Source: Flavobacterium frigidarium DSM 17623 (GTDB taxonomy: Bacteria; Bacteroidota; Bacteroidia; Flavobacteriales; Flavobacteriaceae). Taken from it: DNA of 64,000 nt. The position numbers and the translations under genes are program-made. The stretch's first letter is position 1. The number at the start of each line of letters is the position of its first letter. Shown piece after piece: positions 17,153 to 27,500 of this stretch. The notes beneath the pieces are model-generated. The model saw nothing but the letters and a program-made list of their open reading frames with translations. It had not been told where the DNA came from and made no database searches. The DNA lies in contig NZ_AUDO01000009.1 in the NCBI RefSeq assembly GCF_000425505.1, forward strand, positions 62,001 to 126,000. Reading direction: 5' to 3'.

Positions 17153-17767
17153 ATGAAATCGATTACAATTAAAGGATCAGAAAGAGAAAGCGTGGGAAAA
17201 GTTGCGACTAAAGCCTTACGTAATGCTGGAGCGGTTCCTTGCGTGTTATACGGAGGAGATCAACCAGTACATTTTTCAGCAGAAGAAAAAGCATTCAAAA
17301 GCTTGGTTTACACTCCAAACGCTCACACAGTTGTGATTGAATTGGCAAACGGAAAGTCTTTTAACGCTATCATGCAAGACATCCAAGTTCACCCAGTATC
17401 TGACAAAATCCTTCACCTTGACTTCTTCCAAATCTTTGACGAAAAAGAAATCACTATTGAGGTACCTGTTAAAATCGTTGGTAACTCTAAAGGAGTTATG
17501 GCAGGTGGAGATTTACGTTTAAACAACCGTAAATTAAAAGTAAAAGCTTTACCTAAAAATCTTCCTGATTTTGTTGAGGCTGACATTACTCCACTTAACA
17601 TGGGTAACAAATTATATGTTACTCAAGTTCCTACTCCAGACTTTAAAATCATGCACCCAGACAACACTGTTATCTGTCAAGTGAAGATTTCTCGTGCTGC
17701 TATGAAAGCGGCTCAAGAGGCTGCAAAAGCTGCAAAAGCAGGACCAGCAAAAGGAAAGAAAAAATAA
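17153..17767 (+). CDS. rplY: 50S ribosomal protein L25 / general stress protein Ctc
   Basis: Binds 5S rRNA on the large subunit. 204 aa, so it is the long Ctc/TL5 form: an N-terminal L25 domain (about 1-90, starting [19 protein letters not shown]), a C-terminal beta domain (about 95-180), and a low-complexity basic A/K tail from about residue 183. It lies in the conserved series prs - rplY - pth. A terminator follows after 21 bases. Confidence 0.93.
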   Translation: MKSITIKGSERESVGKVATKALRNAGAVPCVLYGGDQPVHFSAEEKAFKSLVYTPNAHTVVIELANGKSFNAIMQDIQVHPVSDKILHLDFFQIFDEKEITIEVPVKIVGNSKGVMAGGDLRLNNRKLKVKALPKNLPDFVEADITPLNMGNKLYVTQVPTPDFKIMHPDNTVICQVKISRAAMKAAQEAAKAAKAGPAKGKKK

Positions 17768-17788
17768 TATTTTTCTCTACAACATATC

Positions 17789-17823
17789 AAAAGCATCAGT
17801 TTTATTACTGGTGCTTTTTTTTT
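17789..17823 (+). terminator. Terminator after rplY
   Basis: AAAGCATCAG / CTGGTGCTTT hairpin followed by T9. The 360-base gap to pth also holds repeat copy 4 and the pth promoter. Confidence 0.87.
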
Positions 17824-17902
17824 GCCCCTTAGTTTCTGAATTCTTTGTTTTATAAAAATCATAATCTCTTTATTAGAAGCACAACAACTGCAACTTCTTT
17901 CA

Positions 17903-17980
17903 ATCTCCCTCCCGCTATTCATTACAATCTTTTTATCGCGACAAAGCTGATAAAAAGGATTTCCATTGCTATCGGGGCTA
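17903..17980 (-). repeat. Dispersed intergenic hairpin repeat, copy 4 (inverted orientation)
   Basis: Read on -: TAGCCCCGATAGCAATGG followed by AAATCC, then hairpin arms CTTTTTATC / GATAAAAAG around a GC-richer loop, then GATTGTAATGAATAGCGGGA. The left flank and the start of the right flank match copies 1-3; the tail has diverged. Right boundary of the right flank is approximate. Confidence 0.7.
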
Positions 17981-18092
17981 TAAAAGAGCGTTTATAACTC
18001 CTAAGACTCTTTAAAAAAAATTAAAAACATATAGAGAGTAGTTTTCAACTGCACAATATAAACCAAGCATTGAAACTTTGCCAATCATCTCA

Positions 18093-18123
18093 TTGTCATT
18101 TTATCTAATTAAGTTTACTTTTG
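18093..18123 (+). promoter_or_regulatory. Promoter of pth
   Basis: TTG (18093-18095), 20-base spacer, TACTTTTG (18116-18123). The expected transcription start would fall at about 18130, on top of the annotated ATG at 18128, so the leader is almost absent or translation starts further inside. Confidence 0.7.
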
Positions 18124-18127
18124 CAAT

Positions 18128-18802
18128 ATGATACAATGGATCAAAACACTGTTTTCAAAAACAGAAACAGTACAAAATACAGATTACACAAAACCAGAAC
18201 TTCAAGAACAGCAGAAAAATAATATAGAAAGCGTGAGTAAAAAATTTCTAATAGTAGGACTAGGTAACATTGGTGCCGAATACGTAAATACGAGACACAA
18301 CATAGGCTTCAAAGTACTAGATCATTTGGCTAAAAAAGAATCTATTCCTTTCGAAACAGTAAAGCTAGGCGCTCTTGCTGAGTATAAATTTAAAGGCAGA
18401 ACACTCCTATTATTGAAACCAAACACGTATATGAACTTAAGTGGGAAAGCAGTGAAATACTGGATGGATAAGGAGAACATTCCATTAGAAAATATCTTTG
18501 TAATCACTGATGATTTAAACCTTTCCTTTGGAACCATACGCATCAAACCAAAAGGTAGCGATGGCGGACACAATGGTCTCAAGAACATCAATTTTGTTTT
18601 AAACACCAATCAATACACACGTTTCCGTTTCGGAATCAGTGATGAGTTTAAAAAAGGCCAACAAGTAGACTATGTGTTAGGAGAATGGGACGATATAGAA
18701 AAGGAAAAACTTCCTGAGAGATTAGAAACTGCAGCCGAGATTATTAAAAACTTTGGAACAGCAGGATTGGAAAACACCATGACCACCTACAACGGAAAGT
18801 AA
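18128..18802 (+). CDS. pth: Peptidyl-tRNA hydrolase
   Basis: Releases peptides from prematurely dropped peptidyl-tRNA. Conserved motifs: FLIVGLGNIGAEYVNTRHNIGF (with catalytic His), LLLKPNTYMNLSG, ITDDLNLSFG and GSDGGHNGLKNI. At 224 aa it has about 35 extra residues before the usual Pth start. The promoter -7 box ends only 4 bases before the ATG, so a GTG at 18233, exactly where the conserved part begins (VSKKFLIVG), is an alternative start. There is no other in-frame ATG between them. Confidence 0.93.
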   Translation: MIQWIKTLFSKTETVQNTDYTKPELQEQQKNNIESVSKKFLIVGLGNIGAEYVNTRHNIGFKVLDHLAKKESIPFETVKLGALAEYKFKGRTLLLLKPNTYMNLSGKAVKYWMDKENIPLENIFVITDDLNLSFGTIRIKPKGSDGGHNGLKNINFVLNTNQYTRFRFGISDEFKKGQQVDYVLGEWDDIEKEKLPERLETAAEIIKNFGTAGLENTMTTYNGK

Positions 18803-18845
18803 AAAAAAGCGGAGAATCTTAATCTAAAGATTCTCCGCTTTTTTA
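18803..18845. terminator. Strong bidirectional terminator
   Basis: Stem AAAGCGGAGAATCTT / AAGATTCTCCGCTTT with flanking A and T runs, between pth (+) and the metalloprotease gene (-). Serves both. Confidence 0.93.
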
Positions 18846-18903
18846 TTTACAGTCTGTATTGTCTGTATTATCTCTATTATGCAAACTGCATTTTATATTC
18901 CAA

Positions 18904-21582
18904 TTAATAAATGATAATTTTTCTAACTTCTTCTTTATCACCATCTGTCACTTTTACAAAATACATACCAGCAGCAACATTATTTGGCTGAATTTGCTCT
19001 ATAAAAGTCGTTTGTTTGTTGAATTCTTTTTCGAAAACACTTTGACCAGACACATTAAACATTCTAACAACTATAGGATTTAATCCTTTAGAAATAAATT
19101 TTAAGGTAAACTCACCCCTATTTGGATTTGGATACGCATATAGCACATCACTAGTCAAATCTGTAGTGTCTAAAGCAAAATCTTTAGTACAGATAGCAAT
19201 TGATGCCGAGTTTATTGTACCAGTGTCTCCTAAAAAAGTATCTCTAATTTTAAACACCCATTTTCCTGCCGCGGGCTCACCATTAAATACAGCCAGAGCA
19301 TCAGTAGGCGCGACAGTTTGCAATGCACTATTACCACAGGCTAACACGCCTCCATCATCGTCATATGCAATCGAAAGACTGCCACTATTTTCACCACAAC
19401 TTCTATTAAACAAAGCCACGGTAGTCCCACTAGGACTCATAAGCTGCATATCTACATCTGATAAATATTCATGTGTAAATGCAACATTAAAATTCACATC
19501 TGAAACAACTGCGGTACTAGCCGGCACAATAATTTCAAATGTTTTGTAAGCAGCGGCTTCGGGAATAATTGCAGCTGTAGCGGTAGTATAAGGATAGTTT
19601 GCACACTCATTTGCAACCTGATAACCTATTGCAAATGCTGTTTTATTCAAAGCATAAAAAACATTAGCGGTAGGCTCTATTAATATCCGGCATTCCTTTG
19701 CTATGACAGCTGGAACGATAATGGATTCGCTCCCATCATTAGCAGTATTATTAGCTAAAACAATTGGGAACGTAAGCCCGCCATCAATAGACAACTTAAT
19801 ATTTACATTAGATGCTCCTTCAATAGTACTTGTATTATTCACAGCCCATTTGATAAGTTTTGACTGTCCACGCAACCAATGTTCTTCATTTGAACTTTGA
19901 GAAAGCACTTCAAATGGCCCCGTCGAAGCACTTACATTTATAGTTACTTCATCATAATTTGTTTGTGCATTTCCAAACGATGCATTGTCTCTTGCTGTTA
20001 ACACAAAGTGCAGTTTACGCGCCACTGTTGCCACAGATTCCCAAGTTGTCGTGAGTCTATTATTAAGCACATCATTATACAAAGGCATGTACCTAGTCGC
20101 ATTTGCACTAGGAGGCAATGATCTAAAAAGAGGACCGTCAACTTTATCAGGCACTGCAAAACTAGAATCACCATCTGTCGTCACTGCATTATCGTTTTGC
20201 TCCCAAGTATAAGTCAAACCAGTATTTGTTGTTGATGTGGCACTTCCTTTCAAAACAAATGCAGTCCCCTTAGGAATTGTATAATCATTACCTGCTTCAA
20301 CATTTGGCGCATCAGTAGCAATAAGTACATCTATTGGACAATTTTTAGTGTCTAAATTTTTTTGAATTTGTAAGATACTTGCATGTGTAAAATAATCATC
20401 AGACGACGACTGCACATCATAACCCGCAGTAATTCCTGCATAGCCCATAATTGTAGAACCGCTTCCAGGTTCAACACTCACTCCGTTATTTTCAATCGTA
20501 TAGGAAAAAGTATGATTTGCACCCAATTGATGCCCCATTTCATGAGCTACAAAATCAATATCAAAGCTATCACCTTCAGGCCTTCTATTTGACGGCGATG
20601 TATATGCACTTCCTTTACCGTAAGGATCTATACTAGTTGGAGCATCACAAACACAACCAATACAGCCTGCATTTCCTCCACCTCCTGAAGCTCCTAATAA
20701 ATGCCCTATATCGTAACCTGCGTTAGTAACCACCTTAGTTAAGTTATTTTGCAACTCAAGTCCCCATGCACCATTGGCACCAGTGGCGGCCTCAGAATAT
20801 GGATCGGTTTTAGCATCTAGATAAATCAGCTTTTCAGTGTCTTCTATTAAATTGAGCTGTAATGACAAGTCTCGATTAAAGACACCATTTACTCTACTCA
20901 TAGTAGCATTCATTGCTGCTAGTGAATTAATTACTGTTCCACCAAAGTATGCAGCATACTCAGCGGTACACGACAAGGCTAATCGCAACGTTTTAAACAC
21001 TTTAGGCCTATTAGAAACTCTTGCAGTGCTATTTAATATATTTTTATTGATAGCAACATCAACAGTATTGCAAACCAGAGGCAGCATTCCAGAGGCACGA
21101 TTATTAGCTGTTATAACTGTGTAATATTTTTTATCATCAGTAAATGGTTCAATAAACTCACTTGCCTGATCCCCTCTTAATATCATGCTTTGAACACCGC
21201 TTGGACTAAAGCTAAAACGCAATGAGGCAGTTGGATCTGTAATTCCTTTACCTGCATATGCACGAATAGAGGCGTATTTAACCTGAAGTTCGGGAGCAAA
21301 ATTAGAAGCTTCCCACACTTCAAATTGTTCCATTTTACCATCCTTATTTGGAATAACAATAATTATTGAAGCGCCTTTACTATCAGTAATACTTTCTAGT
21401 GTTTCTTTTAATACTGTGGTATTTAATTGCAATAACATTTGGTTGCTTGTTGCGCTTTGTGAGTCACTTTTAGCGGCAGCAGTGTTTATCGAGCTACTAA
21501 CAACTGTCCAAGGTGATTGTTTTTGTCCACTCATGCTGAAACAGCAACCGATAAAAAGAAAAAGTAGGGTAATTTTTTTCAT
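18904..21582 (-). CDS. Secreted reprolysin-like zinc metalloprotease with P-domain and T9SS sorting domain
   Basis: 892 aa. Signal peptide MKKITLLFLFIGCCFSMSGQ. The zinc site HEMGHQLGANH is at residues 347-357 (HExxHxxGxxH), followed by a downstream Met-turn (STIMGYAGI), so it is a metzincin of the reprolysin type. Residues about 670-800 look like a proprotein-convertase P-domain (HEYLSDVDMQLMSPSGT and GKWVFKIRDTFLGDTG). From about residue 815 a T9SS type A domain follows (YAYPNPNRGEF, ending EVRKIIIY). Predicted to be exported across the outer membrane and to degrade proteins. An N-terminal propeptide of about 190 residues precedes the catalytic part. Monocistronic. Confidence 0.9.
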   Translation of the reverse strand: MKKITLLFLFIGCCFSMSGQKQSPWTVVSSSINTAAAKSDSQSATSNQMLLQLNTTVLKETLESITDSKGASIIIVIPNKDGKMEQFEVWEASNFAPELQVKYASIRAYAGKGITDPTASLRFSFSPSGVQSMILRGDQASEFIEPFTDDKKYYTVITANNRASGMLPLVCNTVDVAINKNILNSTARVSNRPKVFKTLRLALSCTAEYAAYFGGTVINSLAAMNATMSRVNGVFNRDLSLQLNLIEDTEKLIYLDAKTDPYSEAATGANGAWGLELQNNLTKVVTNAGYDIGHLLGASGGGGNAGCIGCVCDAPTSIDPYGKGSAYTSPSNRRPEGDSFDIDFVAHEMGHQLGANHTFSYTIENNGVSVEPGSGSTIMGYAGITAGYDVQSSSDDYFTHASILQIQKNLDTKNCPIDVLIATDAPNVEAGNDYTIPKGTAFVLKGSATSTTNTGLTYTWEQNDNAVTTDGDSSFAVPDKVDGPLFRSLPPSANATRYMPLYNDVLNNRLTTTWESVATVARKLHFVLTARDNASFGNAQTNYDEVTINVSASTGPFEVLSQSSNEEHWLRGQSKLIKWAVNNTSTIEGASNVNIKLSIDGGLTFPIVLANNTANDGSESIIVPAVIAKECRILIEPTANVFYALNKTAFAIGYQVANECANYPYTTATAAIIPEAAAYKTFEIIVPASTAVVSDVNFNVAFTHEYLSDVDMQLMSPSGTTVALFNRSCGENSGSLSIAYDDDGGVLACGNSALQTVAPTDALAVFNGEPAAGKWVFKIRDTFLGDTGTINSASIAICTKDFALDTTDLTSDVLYAYPNPNRGEFTLKFISKGLNPIVVRMFNVSGQSVFEKEFNKQTTFIEQIQPNNVAAGMYFVKVTDGDKEEVRKIIIY

Positions 21583-21593
21583 ATTATTATATA

Positions 21594-21626
21594 TATCGCT
21601 TCAAAAATAAAACATTTGGAGCGATA
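21594..21626 (-). promoter_or_regulatory. Promoter and possible operator of the metalloprotease gene
   Basis: On -, a -7 box TATTTTTG (21609-21602) is enclosed by a perfect 7-base inverted repeat, TATCGCT at 21594-21600 and AGCGATA at 21620-21626, with a 19-base spacer. A dyad centred on a promoter suggests a binding site for a dimeric regulator; this is inference. Confidence 0.45.
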
Positions 21627-21754
21627 ACATTCTTAAAAATAAAAATCAATTAAGTAAATCTTAATGCTTGTCCTATACGCCCTCTTTTATTGAACGGATT
21701 ATAAAAAATACTTAAAATCAATTCTCTATATTCTTTCATTTAAAATAGATAGTA

Positions 21755-21762
21755 TAAATTTG
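21755..21762 (+). promoter_or_regulatory. Probable -7 box (TAAATTTG) of ribF
   Basis: Perfect TAnnTTTG match. It overlaps the most upstream TTG start candidate at 21760, which therefore cannot be the real start; transcription would begin near 21769. Confidence 0.55.
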
Positions 21763-21783
21763 CATAATCATAAAACAATCCCA

Positions 21784-22719
21784 TTGAAGATTTTTAATTC
21801 TATTAACGATTTTAGTTCGAATAAAAAGACAATTCTAACATTAGGAACTTTTGATGGCGTGCACATAGGTCATAAAAAAATTCTGGAAAAGGTCACTCAA
21901 GGTACCGAAAACTCAAAATACGAAAGTGTCGTACTTACTTTTTTTCCGCACCCACGAATGGTTCTTCAAGAACAGTCAGAAATAAAGTTGCTAAATACGA
22001 TTCCAGAAAAAATTGATTTATTAGAGCAAATTGGAGTCGAAAATTTAATTGTACATCCATTTGACGAAACATTTTCTCGTTTAACAGCTGAAGATTTCGT
22101 CGAAACTATTTTAGTAGGAAAATTAAATATTCAAAAAATCATTATCGGCCATGATCACAGATTCGGTCGCAATCGAACAGCTAATATTGATGATTTAATC
22201 GAGTTTGGTCATAAATACGGATTTGAAGTAGAGCAAATATCAGTTCAGGAAATAAATGCCATTTCTGTAAGTTCAACAAAAATTAGACAAGCATTATCAG
22301 AAGCTGACATGGCACTCGCCAATAAATATTTAGGTTACAATTACTTTTTAACAGGAACGATCGTTAAAGGAAAACAATTAGGACGTACCATAGGGTTTCC
22401 TACTGCAAACATTCATATCGAAGAAGGCTATAAATTAATCCCTCAAAATGGTGCATATATTGTTGAGACTAACATTGACCAACAAATAGTTTACGGAATG
22501 ATGAATATTGGGTTTAACCCCACTGTTGAAAACAAATCACTTTCTATCGAAGTCCACCTAATTGATTTTAACGAAGACATTTATGATAAAAGAATTAAAA
22601 TCACACTCTTACAATATTTGAGACCAGAACAAAAGTTTGAGTCATTAGAAGCACTTACTACACAATTAAATCTAGATAAAAAGATTACTATAGAATATGT
22701 AGCAAATATTCAAATCTAG
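21784..22719 (+). CDS. ribF: Bifunctional riboflavin kinase / FAD synthetase
   Basis: Makes FMN from riboflavin and ATP, then FAD. N-terminal nucleotidyl-transferase part: LTLGTFDGVHIGHKKIL and IIGHDHRFGRNR. C-terminal kinase part: KGKQLGRTIGFPTANI and NIGFNPTV. I place the start at TTG 21784, giving KIFNSINDF as family-like N-terminus and 311 aa. The longer form from TTG 21760 would start inside a -7 promoter box. No ATG is available at the N-terminus, so TTG is used in either case. No FMN riboswitch is seen. Confidence 0.92.
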   Translation: MKIFNSINDFSSNKKTILTLGTFDGVHIGHKKILEKVTQGTENSKYESVVLTFFPHPRMVLQEQSEIKLLNTIPEKIDLLEQIGVENLIVHPFDETFSRLTAEDFVETILVGKLNIQKIIIGHDHRFGRNRTANIDDLIEFGHKYGFEVEQISVQEINAISVSSTKIRQALSEADMALANKYLGYNYFLTGTIVKGKQLGRTIGFPTANIHIEEGYKLIPQNGAYIVETNIDQQIVYGMMNIGFNPTVENKSLSIEVHLIDFNEDIYDKRIKITLLQYLRPEQKFESLEALTTQLNLDKKITIEYVANIQI

Positions 22720-22827
22720 TAATAAAATCAAAAAATTCCATAATTAACTTTCATTAATTATAATGTAAATTTGAGTTATAACTTATTAAAAATTAATAAG
22801 TTGTTTTTGTAATTTAAAATCTTACGT

Positions 22828-23268
22828 ATGAAATTATCACGAGAGTTAACAAACGGATTGCTAATCTTCATAGGAATAGGAATCTACTTTTTAATAATGC
22901 AAGCGCTAAATTTAAGCGACTTGTACTATATGAGAATGCTCAACATTGTATTTATATTTTACTTTACAAATTTAACTTTGAAAAGTAATTATAAAGAGGG
23001 TAAAAACAGTTTTCCTATCAATGCTAAATCGGCACTAGTAACTTCACTAACAGGTGTTATTTTAAGTATTATAAGTTTAGCTATATATAGTGATATCAAA
23101 GGTGGTAATAAATATATTGAATCATTATCAGATTCATTTCTATTTGGAGGAGAACCTACAATAGCCAGTTATTCTACGTCACTTCTGTTCGAAGGGATAG
23201 TTTCGGCAGTAATTGTTTCGTTCACATTGCTATTGTTTTGGAAAAGACGTTACCCTTCAGATTCGTAA
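22828..23268 (+). CDS. Small integral membrane protein, function unknown
   Basis: 146 aa with four hydrophobic segments, at about residues 8-28, 33-50, 65-88 and 115-138, and a positively charged C-terminus (WKRRYPSDS). No catalytic motif. The size and topology resemble four-helix DUF4199-like proteins of Bacteroidota, but I cannot confirm a family. A TAAATTTG box at 22766-22773 probably is its own promoter. It follows ribF by 108 bases. Confidence 0.7.
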   Translation: MKLSRELTNGLLIFIGIGIYFLIMQALNLSDLYYMRMLNIVFIFYFTNLTLKSNYKEGKNSFPINAKSALVTSLTGVILSIISLAIYSDIKGGNKYIESLSDSFLFGGEPTIASYSTSLLFEGIVSAVIVSFTLLLFWKRRYPSDS

Positions 23269-23335
23269 TAAATTTTAAATCACAGATGGTATTGCTTTAC
23301 ATCTTTATAAGCAGAGTAGCTTTTAAAGTAATGCA

Positions 23336-23366
23336 TTGATTCTTTAGAACAATTTGTTTACTTTTG
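23336..23366 (+). promoter_or_regulatory. Promoter of bioB
   Basis: TTG (23336-23338), 20-base spacer, TACTTTTG (23359-23366), 21 bases before the ATG. A short inverted repeat GTTTA / TAAAC (23356-23360, 23377-23381) covers the -7 box and the transcription start, and could be part of an operator. Confidence 0.7.
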
Positions 23367-23387
23367 GTGCATTAAATAAACGTATCA

Positions 23388-24473
23388 ATGAGCATTACAA
23401 AACATAATTGGACAAAAGAAGAGATTATTGCAATATATAACAAACCTATGATGGATTTGCTTTTTGAAGCAGCTTCGGTTCACAGGGAACACCACGATCC
23501 AAACGTGGTACAAGTATCTACATTATTATCAATAAAAACAGGTGGTTGTCCTGAAGATTGTGGTTATTGCCCGCAAGCTGCGAGATACCACACCTCTGTA
23601 GAAGGTAATGACTTAATGACGGTAAGCCAAGTTAAAGCGCAAGCTTTACGTGCAAAATCTGGCGGAAGTTCTAGAGTTTGTATGGGTGCAGCTTGGAGAA
23701 ATGTAAAAGACGGACTAGAATTTGACCAAGTTCTTGAAATGGTGCGAACTATCAATAAACTTGACATGGAGGTTTGTTGTACATTAGGTATGATTACCGA
23801 AAATCAAGCACAGCGTTTAGCGGAAGCAGGTTTATATGCTTACAATCACAATTTAGACACTTCTGAAGAGTATTACAAAGAAGTAATATCTACACGTGGT
23901 TTTGAAGATCGTTTACAAACAATTGAAAATGTACGTAAAACTAACGTTACTGTTTGTAGTGGAGGAATTATAGGAATGGGAGAAAGTATCGAAGACAGAG
24001 CAGGAATGCTTGTTGCTCTGTCTACACTAAATCCACAACCAGAGTCAGTGCCAATCAATGCTCTTGTAGCTGTAGAAGGAACACCGATGGAAGAGGAGAA
24101 ACCTGTTGAGATCTGGGAAATGATTCGTATGGTCGCTACCACACGTATCATCATGCCCGAAACACAAGTGCGTTTATCTGCTGGTAGAATGAATATGAGT
24201 AGAGAAGGTCAAGCAATGTGCTTCTTTGCTGGAGCGAACTCAATATTTGCTGGAGACAAATTACTTACAACGCCTAATCCTGATGTTAACGAAGACATGA
24301 AAATGTTTGAAATGTTAGGTTTAAATCCACAAAAACCATTTACTAAAGTATCGCAACCGGCAACTGTTGAAGCACAAGATTCTCAGTTTACAACTTTAGG
24401 GGAAAAACCAAAATGGTCTAGACCTGGTCACACAATTGATCGTAACTTAGAAGCATCTACAAAAGGAAAATAA
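23388..24473 (+). CDS. bioB: Biotin synthase
   Basis: Radical-SAM enzyme that inserts sulfur into dethiobiotin, the last step of biotin synthesis. The SAM cluster motif C54-x3-C58-x2-C61 is in GGCPEDCGYCPQAA. Other signatures are the cysteine of VCMGAAWR, and YNHNLDTSEEYY. At 361 aa it has a slightly long C-terminal tail. It is separate from bioF-bioD-bioA, which lie 6-9 kb away on the other strand. It has its own promoter and terminator. Confidence 0.97.
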   Translation: MSITKHNWTKEEIIAIYNKPMMDLLFEAASVHREHHDPNVVQVSTLLSIKTGGCPEDCGYCPQAARYHTSVEGNDLMTVSQVKAQALRAKSGGSSRVCMGAAWRNVKDGLEFDQVLEMVRTINKLDMEVCCTLGMITENQAQRLAEAGLYAYNHNLDTSEEYYKEVISTRGFEDRLQTIENVRKTNVTVCSGGIIGMGESIEDRAGMLVALSTLNPQPESVPINALVAVEGTPMEEEKPVEIWEMIRMVATTRIIMPETQVRLSAGRMNMSREGQAMCFFAGANSIFAGDKLLTTPNPDVNEDMKMFEMLGLNPQKPFTKVSQPATVEAQDSQFTTLGEKPKWSRPGHTIDRNLEASTKGK

Positions 24474-24495
24474 AAAGAACATATTTATAAAATAT

Positions 24496-24537
24496 AAATC
24501 CCGCTAATCTTAAGGTTAGCGGGATTTCTTCTTTTTA
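24496..24537. terminator. Bidirectional terminator between bioB and the delta-60 protein gene
   Basis: AAATCCCGCTAA / TTAGCGGGATTT perfect 12-base stem with an 8-base loop, T-rich on the + side and preceded by A-rich sequence. Confidence 0.9.
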
Positions 24538-24542
24538 GGACT

Positions 24543-27500
24543 TTAATAGATCACCTTCTTTGTAAATAGCTCATTACTTAAGGTTACCACCTTTACAATA
24601 TAAACAGCTCTGACGTTCAAAATATTTTCAAGCGCAACATAATTGCTATTTATATCCATTTTCCTATACACTTCCCTACCTGAAACATCATAAATTAAAA
24701 TATGGTTGATCTGATCCTCTGCAGCTATTTCAAGCTTTTTATTGTGCATAACAATAGACATTAGAGATTGATTTAAAAATTCAGGATTTTCATCCTCAAT
24801 TACTACCGGATCATCCGTAACTTCATCTTTTGGTTCATCTTTAAAAACAATTTTAAAACGATTATCATATACGCCGGCATTAGTGACAAATTTATAACTT
24901 GAACCTTTGGTTTCATGAATACTATCTGTAGTGCGATCATATAAGTATATGTCTTTATCAGTAAATAATCCATCATAGTCTACTAATGCAACCTCGTATT
25001 CCCCAGCTGAAACTACGCTGTAGCTTAAAGGGATTTCATCAGAGTCGTCGAACGTATTAAAAGCCTGAATTGCCAACTGTTTTTTCCCTACAGAAGTGTA
25101 AAAATTTAGAGTACCTTCTCTCACAAACACTTCTCCATCATATTGCTTATCATAAAGATCTGTAGCCACTTTAGAGTATCCTACTAACAACTCTTTATAT
25201 TCCTTACTATCATTATACATAGATAGCCACAAACGGTGCTTGTCTATACTAGGTATTTCTGGTGCTAATGGTGCACTACCAACATTTTTTAAACGCATGG
25301 CATTATTAAAAATTATCGTTTCGTTACTTGCATCTGCAGACACAAAAAAAGCTTTTCCCGAAGAAATTCTTCCATTTGGTCTGCTTTTTTTATCTCCTTC
25401 TAATTTTGGCGATGCTACCCCTACTCCTCCAAATAAATTGTAAACTGCATAACCAGATTTAGCCTTTGCATTATCAACATTATAATTGTCATGCTCCCAG
25501 AAATAAATAGTACCATTAATTCTGTTTTGATTTTCTATTAAAAATTGATTTGCGTCTACATCTGAAGGATAAGGATTTCCAACTAATTGTATAGAATTTG
25601 TTGTACCAAGTTTAATTTGGTATTCTCCATTATTTGGTATTCCTTGAAAACTAGCTGTAAACGAATTTCTTGTAGCAGCGTCAAAATTGTTTGGTGTATC
25701 AATTCGGTATCCTAATCCGGCTTTCATTTCAGTAGAAGAATCCATTACAACCCAACCTTTATCAATTGAATTATAAGTGAAAAATTTATTCAAATCTTTT
25801 TGAGGTGTTGCTGCATTTACTATTTGTCCGGCCACCGCTGATGACCATAATGAGTAATCCGAATTAACCATTAAATCACTCTTCTTCTCAACTATTCCCA
25901 CACCCATATTTATCATGTCATCGTCATTCTGATAAAGCGAAGCACCATGTTTTAAAATTAGCTTTCCCAATCCCGAATAATTATTTGTTAGAGACAAACT
26001 ATGTTGCTCTCTCATTGTGACTTTTTTCCCTTCGGCAATTATGCAACTACATCCTTCTAAAGAAACAGTACTAGTAAAGTCATCAGAAAAAATAATACTT
26101 TTCTCTGATGTAGGCATCCCATTTGACCAACTGGAACCATCCCATCTAGTGGAGTTCAAGCACAAATTAATTCGAGCTACACGATGATTTGCTAAGCCAG
26201 AAACCGAATTAAAATTACCACCAATGATCAATTTGTTCTTGGCGGTAAATGCTGTCGCATATAGTGTACTATTTAAATCTACCTGAAAAGAATTATCAAA
26301 ACTTCCATCTGAATTTAGTCTCGCAATTCTTTTAACAGCGCTTCCATCGTAATTTCCCGTAAACGTACCGCCAATAATTAAACGATCATCAGGCTGAACT
26401 AAAATGGACCGAACAGTACCATTACTCATCCCTTTTCCCGTTAGAAAAGTTTCGTCTATGCTCCCATCAATATTTAATCTCACTAATCGTTTCTTTAATA
26501 CTAAATCATAATTCTGAAAAATACCACCTACAATAATTTTTTGATCCGATTGTAAAGCGATGGCGTACAAATTTTTATCAAAACCAATCCCAGTATTAAA
26601 AGCGGTATCAACACTACCATCTGAGTTTAACCGGACTAATCTATTAAAACTTTTACCATTGAAAGAAAGAAATTTTCCCGCAACTATTACTTTTCCGTCG
26701 TCTTGAACTACAATGGATTCTACCGTTCCATCTGGTCCAGAGCCCGTATTAAAACTCGCGTCTACCGCACCATTAGATAGCAATCTAACCAGCCGATTCA
26801 CTTCTGTACCATTGTACTTTTTGAAGCTGCCACCCACTAATATTTTGCCATCATCTTGCAATGCTAAAACATAAATTTGATTATTTATCGAACTTCCATT
26901 TTCAAAAGTTACATCTGTAGTTCCGTCATCGTTGAGTCTAACGATTTTGCTTATTACTTCGTCATTATATTTAGTAAAAGCACCAGCCATAATAACTTTT
27001 CCATCTGTTTGCAGTACAGCTGTCCTGACCGTATTATTTGCACCAGAACCGCTGCTATTAAAGTTATCATCCAAACTCCCATCTTCATTTAACCGTGCTA
27101 CTCTAGACGCATCTTTACCATTGAAAGTACTAAAGTTACCAAAGATCATAGTCTGGCTATTTTTTAAAGCGACAGCCTTGTAAACCGAATTATTAAAACC
27201 AACCTTAGCACTTAGATAATCTTCATCTAAAGCTCCGCTAGAATCAAGTTTAGCGAGTCTACCTCTATTTTTTTTATCGAAAACTGAAAATGAACCACCT
27301 ACAAACCAGCTTCCATCTATACCTTTTGCAAATGCATAAACCGTCGCTGTTGCCGGTCCTCCACCAATGTCAAACGAAGAATTAATTGTTCCGTTAGGAT
27401 TTAGTTGAATAATTTTTCTAGCATCGACACCATTGTAATCACGAGTAAATCCACCTCCTACCATAATGTAGCCAGATGGCATTACTTCAATTACAGCAAC

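Noticed and set aside
23356..23381. BirA-like operator at bioB (GTTTA / TAAAC dyad)
   Set aside because: The arms are only five bases, and no matching dyad is found upstream of bioF; a TTGTAAAC half-site near 32603 lacks a partner. Not enough for a shared biotin operator.
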